Part shown: positions 8,827 to 17,522 of the stretch, one piece after another
Layout of the letters: the number at the start of each line of letters is the position of its first letter
Position numbering within the stretch: position 1 is the stretch's first letter
NCBI RefSeq assembly: GCF_014204715.1
Contig: NZ_JACHLY010000001.1
Coordinates: forward strand, 868,001 to 932,000
Direction: 5' to 3'
DNA length: 64,000 nt
Origin: Streptomonospora salina
GTDB taxonomy: Bacteria; Actinomycetota; Actinomycetes; Streptosporangiales; Streptosporangiaceae
Program-made: the position numbers and the translations under genes
The notes under the pieces: generated by a model
Database searches by the model: none
What the model was told of the DNA's origin: nothing
Seen by the model: only the letters and a program-made list of their open reading frames with translations

Positions 8827-9281
8827 CCGCACGCATGAACGCCTTCGAGCAGGCACCCGCCGCCTACGAGGCCATGAGGGGCCTGGAGCGGTTCCTGGCG
8901 CAGAGCCCGCTTCCGCACTCCACCCTCGAACTGGTCAAGCTGCGCGTGAGCCAGATCAACGGCTGCGCCTTCTGCGTGGACATGCACAGCAAGGACGCGC
9001 AGAAGGCGGGCGAAAGCGACGAGCGCCTGTTCGCGGTGGCGGTCTGGCGCGAGTCGCCGCTGTTCACCGGTGCCGAGCGGGCGGCGCTGGCCCTGGCCGA
9101 GGACGCCACCCGCCTGGCCGATCCCGGAGAGTCCGTGCCCGACGCCGTGTGGCAGGAGGCGGCGCGCCACTACGACGAGCCGGCGCTGGCCGCTCTGGTC
9201 GTGGCCGTGGCGACCATCAACGCCTGGAACCGCATCGCCGTGGCGACCCGCATGGTCCCGGGCTCGCACACCCCGGCCTGA
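8823..9281 (+). CDS. Carboxymuconolactone decarboxylase/AhpD-like protein, ECF41 partner
   Basis: 152 residues, all-helical CMD fold. The redox motif NGCAFCVDMH (CxxCxxxH) is near residues 40-49, as in AhpD-type alkylhydroperoxidases, so thiol-based peroxidase or redox activity is more likely than a decarboxylase role. It overlaps the ECF41 sigma gene by four bases; CMD proteins are one of the three enzyme types repeatedly found next to ECF41 factors and are likely targets of that sigma. The true pcaC of the window is a separate gene at 50420. Confidence 0.9.
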   Translation: MTARMNAFEQAPAAYEAMRGLERFLAQSPLPHSTLELVKLRVSQINGCAFCVDMHSKDAQKAGESDERLFAVAVWRESPLFTGAERAALALAEDATRLADPGESVPDAVWQEAARHYDEPALAALVVAVATINAWNRIAVATRMVPGSHTPA

Positions 9282-9478
9282 CGGGCCCCGGCCGCGGTCC
9301 CCGCACGGGGCGGGGCCGCGGCCGCTCCCGGGGAACACCCCCGGTCCGAATCCGGCCACCGCGGTCTGCCGACTGTGCGGAACGCGCCGGACCGGCAGGG
9401 CGTTGTCCTACACGAAGGCGGCCCGCCGCGGCTCGGCCCGGCGACCGCCGCCCGTCGTCCACCGGAACGGACCCGGAC

Positions 9479-10147
9479 ATGACCCGAAACGAACGGCCCG
9501 ACCACCGACCCGCCGGCTCCGATCCCGTCCTCGATGCGACGCGCACCCACTGGAACGGTCAGGCCCCCTCCTACGACCGGGCCATGGACCGCGTGGAGCG
9601 CCTGTTCGTCGGCGACGGCCGCTCCTGGGTGTGCCGGCGGGCCCGCGGGCGGACCCTGGAGGTCGCCATCGGCACCGGCCGCAACCTCGGCCTCTACGGC
9701 GACGACGTGGAGCTGACCGGGATCGACCTGAGCCCGGACATGCTCGACGTCGCCCGGCGGCGCGCCCGCGGCATGGAGAACGTGGCCGCGCTGCGCGAAG
9801 CCGACGCCGAGCACCTGCCCTTCCCCGACGCCCACTTCGATGCGGTCGTGGCCACGCTCTCCCTGTGCTCGGTGCCCGACGTCGGCACGTCGGTCGCCGA
9901 AATGCGCCGGGTCCTGCGGCCGGGCGGGCGCCTGCTGCTGCTCGACCACGTGCGCCCGACCGCGGCACCGCTACGCTGGATCCTGCACGGCCTGCAGTGG
10001 ATCACCGACCGCACCCAGCCCGACAGCGGCGAGCACTACCTGCGCCGCCCGCTGGAGCAGGTGCGCGAGCAGGGCTTCACCGTCGAGGCCGGCGAACGCT
10101 TCAAGGGCGGTGCCGTCGAACGCGTGAGCGCCCGGAAACCCGAGTAG
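9479..10147 (+). CDS. Class I SAM-dependent methyltransferase
   Basis: 222 residues. Motif I is LEVAIGTGRNLGLYG near residues 60-74, the acidic end of strand 2 is GIDLSPDML, and the post-motif DAVVATLSLCSVPD precedes a typical RVLRPGGRLLLLDHV strand. This is the UbiE/COQ5-like Methyltransf_11 type. The gene begins at ATG 9479 with only a weak purine stretch upstream. It lies 50 bases ahead of the FolC-like gene on the same strand, perhaps in one unit. The substrate cannot be inferred. Confidence 0.85.
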   Translation: MTRNERPDHRPAGSDPVLDATRTHWNGQAPSYDRAMDRVERLFVGDGRSWVCRRARGRTLEVAIGTGRNLGLYGDDVELTGIDLSPDMLDVARRRARGMENVAALREADAEHLPFPDAHFDAVVATLSLCSVPDVGTSVAEMRRVLRPGGRLLLLDHVRPTAAPLRWILHGLQWITDRTQPDSGEHYLRRPLEQVREQGFTVEAGERFKGGAVERVSARKPE

Positions 10148-10197
10148 GCCGCCGCTGCCGGGGCAGGTCAGCACGGCGCAGGAAGGACGTGGTCGAT

Positions 10198-11448
10198 GTG
10201 GCCGGACCCGCCGAACAGGCGCCGGACGTGTTCTTCGCCGAGTGGCGGCGGCGCCGGGCGGGCGCGCGCCGCGACGTGGAGCGCGCCGCCGCCCTGCTGG
10301 CCGAGTCGGGCCTGCCGACTCCGGACACGCCCGTGCTCGGGGTGGTCGGCTCGAAGGGCAAGGGCACCTGCGCCACCTACGCCTCGGCGACACTGGCGGC
10401 GGCCGGCGCCCGCGTCGTGACGGTGACCAGCCCGGGCGTGCGCGGTGCGCGCGACCGCATCCGGCTCGACGGCGCCGCCGCGACCGAGGAGGACCTCGCC
10501 CGCCTGGCGGCCGAGCTGGAGGAGGCGGTCGGGCGCCTGCCGCCGCCGGACACCGGCTACCTCTCCCCCAGCGGGCTGTTCCTGGCCGCGGGGGCTCTCT
10601 ACGCACGCGAACGCGGAGCGGACCTGCTCGTCCTGGAGGCGGGCATGGGCGGCGCCGGCGACGAGCTGCGCCTGTTCGATCCGACCGTGGTCGCGCTGAC
10701 GACGGTCTTCGGCGAGCACCTGGGGGTGCTCGGCGACACCGTCGAAGAGATCGCCGCGGAGAAGACCGGGGTCGCGGGCCCGGACACGCGCGCGTTCGTG
10801 CACGGGCCGCTGGAGTCCGCGGTCGAGGAAGCCGTCCACGCGGCGCTGGCCGCACGGACCGGTGGGCGGGTGCACCCGGAACGGCCCGAGACGGAGGCGG
10901 ACGACCTGCCCGACGGCCTACTGCCCGAGGGGCTCGGGCGGCCCGCGGCCGAGCTCGGCTACGCGGCCGCCCTGCGCCTGCTCGCCGCCACGGCACGGGC
11001 CGCCCCGGAACCGCACCGCCTGCACACGGTCCTGGACGGCCTGCGGCTGCCCGGCCGGCTCTCCCACCACGTCCTGCCCGGCTCCGGCACCGAGCTCGTC
11101 GTCGACTCGGCCGTGGACCGCACGGGCGTGGCCGCCGCGCTGGAGCACGCGCGGCGGCGGTGGGGCGGCACCGACCACGTGCTGGTGTGCCTGCCCGACC
11201 ACAAGGACGTGGCGGGCGCGGTCGCCGAGCTGCGCGGGCAGAAGGTCACCGCGGCCGCGCTGGAGGACGCCCACCTGTCGTTCTCGGCCGCGCTGCCCGA
11301 AGAATGGGGGCGAGTGCGCGCCGACGAGGTCACCGCCGACCTGGTGGGCGGGCTGGGCCGGCGCGTCCTGGTTCTGGGCACCGTGTACTTCACCGGTCTG
11401 GTCCTGGAGGCGATCGGCGCCGACACCGAGTCGCTGTTCGCCCCCTGA
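10198..11448 (+). CDS. Mur-ligase/folylpolyglutamate-synthase-like protein
   Basis: 416 residues from GTG 10198, placed ten bases after an AGGAAGGA site. The ATP loop reads GVVGSKGKGTCATYAS where FolC usually has GTNGKGS. The second family block LEAGMGGAGDELRLFDP corresponds to the FolC LGGRLDATN region, and GEHLGVLGDTVEEIAAEKTGV preserves the His-Leu and EKxG elements. A C-terminal Mur-ligase domain follows (DHVLVCLPDHKDVAGAV). An ATP-dependent ligase adding an amino acid to a carboxylate is likely, but the altered P-loop suggests a role other than housekeeping FolC. Confidence 0.75.
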   Translation: MAGPAEQAPDVFFAEWRRRRAGARRDVERAAALLAESGLPTPDTPVLGVVGSKGKGTCATYASATLAAAGARVVTVTSPGVRGARDRIRLDGAAATEEDLARLAAELEEAVGRLPPPDTGYLSPSGLFLAAGALYARERGADLLVLEAGMGGAGDELRLFDPTVVALTTVFGEHLGVLGDTVEEIAAEKTGVAGPDTRAFVHGPLESAVEEAVHAALAARTGGRVHPERPETEADDLPDGLLPEGLGRPAAELGYAAALRLLAATARAAPEPHRLHTVLDGLRLPGRLSHHVLPGSGTELVVDSAVDRTGVAAALEHARRRWGGTDHVLVCLPDHKDVAGAVAELRGQKVTAAALEDAHLSFSAALPEEWGRVRADEVTADLVGGLGRRVLVLGTVYFTGLVLEAIGADTESLFAP

Positions 11449-11477
11449 GCTTGCGCGGGCCGGGCGGGTTCCGGGGC

Positions 11478-11954
11478 TCAGGACTCCACGAGTTCGGCCA
11501 GCTTCTGCAGGCCCGCGCGCACGCCCTGTTCCATGCCGGCGGCGACGATGGCGTCGCGGGCCTCGACCGAGGGGTACACCGACAGGGACATGTAGGCGGT
11601 CCCGCCGCTGTCGGTCTCCTCCAGAGAGGCGCTCTCCAGGGCGATGTGGCCGGGCATGGCTTCGAACTCGCAGGTCTGCACCACCCGCTGGGGCGGTTCG
11701 ACGTCGTGGAAGACGCCGCTGAACACGTACTCGGCGCCGGTCTCGTCGCGGTTGATGTGGCGGTAGGTGCCGCCGCGGCGGGCCTCGAACTCCGCGATCT
11801 CCAGTTCGCCGGGGCCGCCGGCGCCCCACCACTGCGCGACCAGCCTGGGGTCGGTCAGTGCGGCGAAGACCTCCTCGCGCGAAGCGTCGAAGACGCGGGA
11901 GACGACGATGTCCTGCCGACCGGGTTCGACGATGATCTCGGTGGTGTCGGTCAT
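11478..11954 (-). CDS. SRPBCC (AHSA1-like) domain protein
   Basis: 158 residues. The START/AHSA1 fold is recognisable from DIVVSRVFDASREEVFAALTDPRLVAQWWG, then FEARRGGTYRHI and the closing helix ending GVRAGLQKLAELVES. Such proteins bind hydrophobic ligands in a helix-grip cavity; in actinomycetes they often pair with ArsR regulators, but none is adjacent. ATG 11954 follows GGAGAGG. It is convergent with the FolC-like gene, with only 29 bases between stops. Confidence 0.82.
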   Translation of the reverse strand: MTDTTEIIVEPGRQDIVVSRVFDASREEVFAALTDPRLVAQWWGAGGPGELEIAEFEARRGGTYRHINRDETGAEYVFSGVFHDVEPPQRVVQTCEFEAMPGHIALESASLEETDSGGTAYMSLSVYPSVEARDAIVAAGMEQGVRAGLQKLAELVES

Positions 11955-12109
11955 GGCCTGGCCTCTCCTTGTGCTCGCCGCTGCGGCGCCGCTGTCCGGC
12001 TGTGTGCCTCCAGTTTCCCCGCCGAGCGCGGGTGCACGCGGCGGTGCCGCGGCCACGGCGCCGCGCAGCCGGGGTGCGCGGTCGTTCGAGGCCGCCGGGC
12101 CGGCACCGG

Positions 12110-12760
12110 CTACCGCCAGCGGCGTCCGATCTCCTCCTCGCTCGCGGGCGGACCGGGCAGACCGGTCGCGGAGCCGGTTGCGGGACCGGCGGTGTCCAGA
12201 CCGGCCAGCTGCAACTCCAGGTAGCGCCGGCGCAGCAGGCGGGCGCGCTCGGCGTCGGGATAGCGCACGGCCGCGCACCCCTCCAGGATCAGTACGATGT
12301 CGGACGCGGCGACGTCTGCGCGCAGCCGCCCCGACTCGTGTGCGCGCCGGGTCACCAGCGCCGCGAGCTCGGAGGCGCGGGCCGCGTCGGCGGCCATCTC
12401 GGGGGTCGGGGCGAACGAGCCGGCCAGGTGCACGGTCAGCGAGTGCAGGTCGGCGTCGACGAGCCGGCGCAGGAACGAGATGAAGGCCTGCCAGCCGTCG
12501 TCGGCCGCCAGCGCCTGCTGGGCCTGGGCGAGATAGCGGCGCAGCCCGTCGTGGCAGATCTGGCGCAGCAGGTCCTCCTTGCCGCCGTAGCGGCGGTAGA
12601 GGGCGCTGATACCCACTCCCGCGCGCGAGGCGACCGCGGAGACGGGGGCCTTGGGGTCGTCGAGGAACACGGCGCGGGCGGCGTCGACGATCGCGGAGTC
12701 GTTGCGCGCCGCCTGGGCGCGGCGCCCGGAGCGGCCGGCCGCCTCAGTCGGGTTCGGCAC
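12110..12760 (-). CDS. TetR/AcrR-family transcriptional regulator
   Basis: 216 residues. The N-terminal helix-turn-helix spans about residues 20-65 (SAVASRAGVGISALYRRYGGKEDLL), followed by a helical ligand domain. The start is GTG 12760, with no ribosome site ahead; a TAGGTT box ends seven bases before the GTG, so a leaderless transcript is possible. The DNA just upstream carries overlapping inverted repeats, probably its own operator. It lies downstream of a Bcr/CflA-type exporter on the same strand, and repression of that exporter is a reasonable guess. Confidence 0.85.
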   Translation of the reverse strand: MPNPTEAAGRSGRRAQAARNDSAIVDAARAVFLDDPKAPVSAVASRAGVGISALYRRYGGKEDLLRQICHDGLRRYLAQAQQALAADDGWQAFISFLRRLVDADLHSLTVHLAGSFAPTPEMAADAARASELAALVTRRAHESGRLRADVAASDIVLILEGCAAVRYPDAERARLLRRRYLELQLAGLDTAGPATGSATGLPGPPASEEEIGRRWR

Positions 12761-12761
12761 G

Positions 12762-12797
12762 GTTCCAACCTATCAATGGAACGAAACATTCCGTTCC
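12762..12797. promoter_or_regulatory. Candidate TetR auto-operator, overlapping inverted repeats
   Basis: GGAACG at 12778-12783 and CGTTCC at 12792-12797 form a perfect inverted repeat with an eight-base spacer. GTTCCA at 12762-12767 and TGGAAC at 12777-12782 form a second one sharing the middle half-site. The array lies directly against the GTG of the TetR gene, where binding would block transcription. Confidence 0.6.
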
Positions 12798-12825
12798 TGA
12801 TCGGGTCGCGCGGCGGTGAACACAC

Positions 12826-12868
12826 AAAGGCCGGGCGGCGGCGCCCCGTCGGACACCGCCGCCCGGCC
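12826..12868 (-). terminator. Terminator after Bcr/CflA-type exporter
   Basis: A perfect 13-bp GC stem (12829-12841 with 12856-12868), followed in the minus direction by TTTGTGTG. It lies about 75 bases past the exporter stop and separates it from the TetR gene. Confidence 0.65.
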
Positions 12869-12943
12869 GTCCTGCCGGCACGGGCCCCTGTTTCCGCACC
12901 GGCCCCGGGCACCCACCGCCGCAGTGCGGCGGCCGTTCCCGGA

Positions 12944-14263
12944 TCAGGTACCTGCGGCCGCCGCACGCTCCGCACGGCGCGCCCCCGCCATCAGCACCGA
13001 CAGCAGCACCAGCGCGACGACGGAACCGCCGGTCATGATCGTGGCCATGGCCGGCCCGTCGTTGCCGAGCACACCCACCAGAGGCGCGATGAGCGCACCC
13101 AGGCCGAACTGGCCGGCGCCCAGCAGAGCCGCCGCGGTCCCGGCCGCCTCGCCGTGCCGCGACAGCGCCAGCGCGGGGGCGTTGGGCATCACGAACCCGA
13201 CCGCGAGCAGCATGCACCACAGCGGGACCATGAAGCCGACGAGGCCGCCGGCTCCGGTGAAGGCCACGGCCATCAGCACCACACCGGCGGCCGCGGCGCC
13301 GATCAGCGCATACAGCACGATCCGGCGGGCGCTGAGGTGATTGAGCGCCACCACGTTGAGCTGGGAGGCGCCGATGACCGCGATCGCGCCGGCGCCGAAG
13401 ACGAACCCGAACTCCTGCTGATCGAGCCCGTACTGCTCCTGCAGGACGAACGACGCTCCCGAGACGTAGGAGAACAGCGCCGACATGGCCAGCGAGGCCA
13501 CCAGCACCATCACCACGAAGTCGCGGTCGGTCAGCAGCGACCCGTAGGTACGCAGCACCGGCAGCACCTCGCCGGCGCGCCGGCGCTCGGGCGGCAGGGT
13601 CTCGCGCAGCGCCAGCACGCCCACGACCAGCAGCACCACACCGAGGACGGCCAGGGCGCCGAACACCCACCGCCACGAGCCGGCGATCAGCACGGCGCTG
13701 CCCAGGCTCGGAGCGAGGACCGGCGCCGCGCCCATGACCAGCATGAGCCGCGAAAGCGTCGTCGCCGCGGCGCGGCCGCTGAACAGGTCGCGCACCACGG
13801 CCAGGGCCACGACCATCGTCGCGGCCGCACCCACGCCCTGCACGACGCGCAGCACGCCCAGCACAGCGATGTCGGGCGCCACGAGGCACAGCAGCGAAGC
13901 GCAGATGTGCAGCACGGTTCCCGTGATGAGCGGGATCCGCCGGCCCACGCTGTCGGCGAGCGGACCGATGAGCAGCTGCCCCAAGCCGAGGCCCAGGAGA
14001 GTGCCGGTGAGGGTCAGCTGCACGGCCGAGGACGAGGCCCCGAGGTCGTCGCCGATCTCGGGCAGCGCGGGCAGGTACATGTCGATGGTCAAAGGGGCGA
14101 GCGCGACGAGTGCGCCCAAGACGAGGATCACCCGCACCCGCTGCCAGCCGGTCGGCTCCGGAGGCGACGCCGCGGGTGCCTGCCCTGCGCCGCCGTCGGT
14201 CTGGGTGGAGGAGGAGTCGGATACCGCCACTGTCTCGTTCCGGCCTTCCCGTAGGTCGATCAC
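12944..14263 (-). CDS. Bcr/CflA-type multidrug efflux MFS transporter
   Basis: 439 residues from GTG 14263; GTG 14230, giving VAVSDSSSTQ, is an alternative with a better-placed GGAAGG. After a hydrophilic N-terminus there are about 12 membrane segments. The family's first-helix signature LVALAPLTIDMYLPALPEI is present, as is the DHA1 motif A-like loop GPLADSVGRRIPL. Proteins of this group export drugs and sometimes small peptides or cysteine by proton antiport. A TetR gene follows downstream on the same strand, suggesting local control. Confidence 0.88.
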   Translation of the reverse strand: MIDLREGRNETVAVSDSSSTQTDGGAGQAPAASPPEPTGWQRVRVILVLGALVALAPLTIDMYLPALPEIGDDLGASSSAVQLTLTGTLLGLGLGQLLIGPLADSVGRRIPLITGTVLHICASLLCLVAPDIAVLGVLRVVQGVGAAATMVVALAVVRDLFSGRAAATTLSRLMLVMGAAPVLAPSLGSAVLIAGSWRWVFGALAVLGVVLLVVGVLALRETLPPERRRAGEVLPVLRTYGSLLTDRDFVVMVLVASLAMSALFSYVSGASFVLQEQYGLDQQEFGFVFGAGAIAVIGASQLNVVALNHLSARRIVLYALIGAAAAGVVLMAVAFTGAGGLVGFMVPLWCMLLAVGFVMPNAPALALSRHGEAAGTAAALLGAGQFGLGALIAPLVGVLGNDGPAMATIMTGGSVVALVLLSVLMAGARRAERAAAAGT

Positions 14264-14430
14264 CGTGCCGCATTGCGGTTCGCCCGGAACCGGGCCGCAA
14301 GCAAGCGATCCGCCGGCGACCGGCTCGGTCTTCCGGCGAATGCCTGAGCTTCAGCACCTTCGACCGGCGCGCTGTTCCCGGCTCATCGCCGATCGCGGTG
14401 TGACCCCCGCAACAGCATCGCTGTGTGACC

Positions 14431-14453
14431 GCGGGAACGCGTTGTGTTCCCGC
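14431..14453. repeat. Inverted repeat upstream of exporter
   Basis: GCGGGAAC at 14431-14438 pairs perfectly with GTTCCCGC at 14446-14453 across seven bases. It lies 168 bases upstream of the exporter start and shares a GGAAC core with the TetR-associated repeats near 12780, so it could be a second site for the same regulator. Confidence 0.35.
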
Positions 14454-14456
14454 CCT

Positions 14457-14492
14457 CGCGGCGTGCGGCCCCGCACCGGTCCGCACGCCGCG
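14457..14492 (-). terminator. Hairpin after TIGR03086-type gene
   Basis: A perfect 12-bp stem (14457-14468 with 14481-14492) with a 12-base loop, 16 bases past the stop of the gene to its right. No U-run. Confidence 0.55.
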
Positions 14493-14508
14493 GCGGACGC
14501 ACCGCCGG

Positions 14509-15102
14509 TCAGGGCAGCGGCGGGGTCCAGTCGGGGTGGCGGCCGCTGAGCCCCAGGACCTTGTCCAGCAGCGGGGCGTCGTCGGGCACCTGCACGACCG
14601 GGCCGAACATCCCCTTGCGCGCGTGGGTGTCGTCGGCGGGGATCTCGGAGACGAAGGCGTAGCTGGCCTCCACGCTCGCCGGGTCGCCGATGTAGGCCTG
14701 ATCGGTGGCCCGCGCCAAGTCCCAGCCGTGCAGCAGCAGTTCGTTGAGCGCGACCACGCCGGCGGCCTCGCCGCCGAGCCCGATGCCGCCGACGGCGGTC
14801 GCGCCCTGCCAGGCGGCCGGATCGCGCCAAGCCGCGACGAGGGCGTCCAGGCGCCGGTCGAGCTCGGCGCGCCAGTCGTCGGGGAGGTTCTCGACGGAAG
14901 GCTCGGGCGGGGTCTCGGCCGTGGTGGAGGTCTTGTCCGCGGCGCGGCGGAACGCCTCGCACAGCACGAGCACGTGGTCGAGCAGGTCGCCCACGGACAT
15001 CCGCTCGCAGGGGGTGGGCGCGCCGAGTTCACCGTCCCGTACGCCCTGGGCCGCCTCCCTCATCCGGTTCGCCACGGGTTCCAGGTCGGGAATGGTGCTC
15101 AT
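14509..15102 (-). CDS. TIGR03086-type DinB-fold metal-binding protein
   Basis: 197 residues from ATG 15102, seven bases after GGAGGAG. It is the mycothiol-dependent maleylpyruvate-isomerase N-terminal/DinB-like helical bundle. Likely metal ligands are the His in VGDLLDHVLVLCEAF and the His-Asp in LLLHGWDLARATDQ near residue 125. TIGR03086 proteins are abundant in actinobacteria and presumed to be mycothiol-using transferases, but few have known substrates. The gene diverges from the LLM flavin enzyme. Confidence 0.82.
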   Translation of the reverse strand: MSTIPDLEPVANRMREAAQGVRDGELGAPTPCERMSVGDLLDHVLVLCEAFRRAADKTSTTAETPPEPSVENLPDDWRAELDRRLDALVAAWRDPAAWQGATAVGGIGLGGEAAGVVALNELLLHGWDLARATDQAYIGDPASVEASYAFVSEIPADDTHARKGMFGPVVQVPDDAPLLDKVLGLSGRHPDWTPPLP

Positions 15103-15428
15103 CGCGTCTCCTCCCGCGGCGCATGCGCGCCGCCGTCGCTGTCCTTCCGGCTCTGCGCCGGCTGCCGTCGTCGTCCTGGTGCCGCCCGCGCCGCGCACCG
15201 CGGTGCGGGGCCCGTTCGGGTGCGGCCGGGCTCGGCGGCACCACGCCCGCATGCTAGGCGCCGGCGGGGACACGTCCATGCGACCGACACCCGGTCGGGT
15301 GTTCGGGCCGCCCTGCGGAACAACAGTCCGCCCTCCACTGTTCGACTGGAATGAAACGAGGCGACCGGTCGCCTCGGCCCGGCGCATGCCGCCGGGTGCC
15401 CCGACGCCGCGATGAAAGGCCGCCGCCC
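15103..15428. other. Divergent control region with two inverted repeats
   Basis: 326 bases without a gene. ACACCCG-GT-CGGGTGT lies at 15287-15302, and AACAGT at 15322-15327 faces ACTGTT at 15337-15342. Both are candidate operator sites for either flanking gene. No matching regulator is encoded nearby. Confidence 0.4.
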
Positions 15429-16412
<984 letters not shown>

Positions 16413-16419
16413 CCCCGGC

Positions 16420-16467
16420 GGCGCCGGTGCGGCCCCGGGCGTCCCGGCGCATGCGAGCACCGGCGCC
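16420..16467 (+). terminator. Hairpin after LLM oxidoreductase
   Basis: An 11-bp perfect stem (16420-16430 with 16457-16467) begins eight bases after the stop. The loop is 26 bases and there is no U-run. Confidence 0.5.
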
Positions 16468-16479
16468 CGGGTTGGCACC

Positions 16480-16776
16480 ATGGTCGCCATGACGACGACA
16501 CCGCGCCTGGAGATCGAGTACTGCACGCAGTGCCGCTGGCTGCTGCGCAGCGCGTGGACCGCCCAGGAACTGCTGACGACCTTCTCCGACGAACTGGGCG
16601 AGGTAGCGCTCGTGCCGGGCACGGGCGGGGTCTTCACGATCCGGCTCGACGGCGAGCTGCTGTACTCGCGAGCCGAAAGCAAAGGCTTCCCCGAACTCGC
16701 CGACCTCAAGCGGCTGGTACGCGACCGGATCGCGCCGCACCGCAGTCTGGGCCACTCGGAGAAGGGAGCGCGATAG
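16480..16776 (+). CDS. SelT/SelW/SelH-family (Rdx) thioredoxin-fold protein, Cys form
   Basis: 98 residues (95 if ATG 16489 is used). The small Rdx fold is clear from the N-terminal strand LEIEYCTQCRWLLRSAW with CxxC at residues 15-18, then GVFTIRLDGELLYSRAESKGFPE, where GVF and the final Gly-Phe-Pro-Glu are family hallmarks. Animal members carry selenocysteine; here both positions are Cys. Presumed cytosolic redox function. A 10-bp hairpin follows at 16798-16822. Confidence 0.88.
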   Translation: MVAMTTTPRLEIEYCTQCRWLLRSAWTAQELLTTFSDELGEVALVPGTGGVFTIRLDGELLYSRAESKGFPELADLKRLVRDRIAPHRSLGHSEKGAR

Positions 16777-16797
16777 CGCGCCGACGGTCCGCACGGT

Positions 16798-16822
16798 GCA
16801 CCGGCCCTGCTCGGGCCGGTGC
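16798..16822 (+). terminator. Hairpin after SelW-like gene
   Basis: Perfect 10-bp stem (16798-16807 with 16813-16822) and five-base loop, 21 bases past the stop. No U-run. Confidence 0.55.
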
Positions 16823-17037
16823 CCGCCTTCTCCGCACGCCGCGACGCGTGTGCGCCCGCCCCCGCGCGTCGCGGCGCCGCCGGGCGTGCCGTGGATCGTG
16901 CGGTGTGTTTCAATCGCGGCAGCGCACGTCCGAGTCCGCGATCTACTCATATCCCCTGATAACGCTCGATCCGGATCCTCACACGGTTCCATCGCCGGGC
17001 CGTGCCGGGGAGGCGACGGTCCGACCCGAGGGGCACC

Positions 17038-17361
17038 ATGATCCGAAGCACGGCCCGACGGCTCTTCGCTGCGCTGATACTCCTCTGCATGGCCTGGCTG
17101 GTGGGGGCCACCGCGCTCGGAGCGGGCGGCTTGCTCAGCTACTTCACCCTGGAACTGCTGCCGCTGGGCTGCACACGCGCCTTCGCCAGCTACCCGGCCC
17201 AGTACGACTGCGGAAGCGCGGGACCGCTCGGCGTCTTCGCGGCGTGGGGCCTGGCGGGGTCCGTACTGACCATGGCCGTCTACGCTGTGGCGTCCTGGCG
17301 TGTAGCCACCCGCAGCCCCCGAGCGGGGCGCGACCGCGACGGTTCCGGAGCCGAGGACTGA
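17038..17361 (+). CDS. Small hypothetical two-helix membrane protein
   Basis: 107 residues from ATG 17038, preceded by GAGGGG. Two hydrophobic segments (about residues 9-32 and 66-86) flank an external loop with two Cys (LGCTRAFASYPAQYDCG) that could form a disulfide; the C-terminus is hydrophilic and charged. I do not recognise a family. The gene stands between the SelW-like gene and the nucleotidyltransferase, all on the plus strand. Confidence 0.6.
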   Translation: MIRSTARRLFAALILLCMAWLVGATALGAGGLLSYFTLELLPLGCTRAFASYPAQYDCGSAGPLGVFAAWGLAGSVLTMAVYAVASWRVATRSPRAGRDRDGSGAED

Positions 17362-17522
17362 CCCGGACGGTCCGACCGATCGGACCACTCCCCCCGAAAT
17401 GCGGAGAAAGGGGTGGCCAGGCGCCCGGCGGTCCGGGCAAGCTGGGCCCCGGCGCCCGCTCCGGTCCGCACCCGGGCGCCGACCGCTCCCCCACGCCGCC
17501 GACCGCAACGGGGCCCTCCGCG

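Noticed and set aside
8823-9281. Second pcaC
   Set aside because: The CxxCxxxH redox motif and ECF41 linkage place it with AhpD-like proteins; the true PcaC is at 50420-50836.
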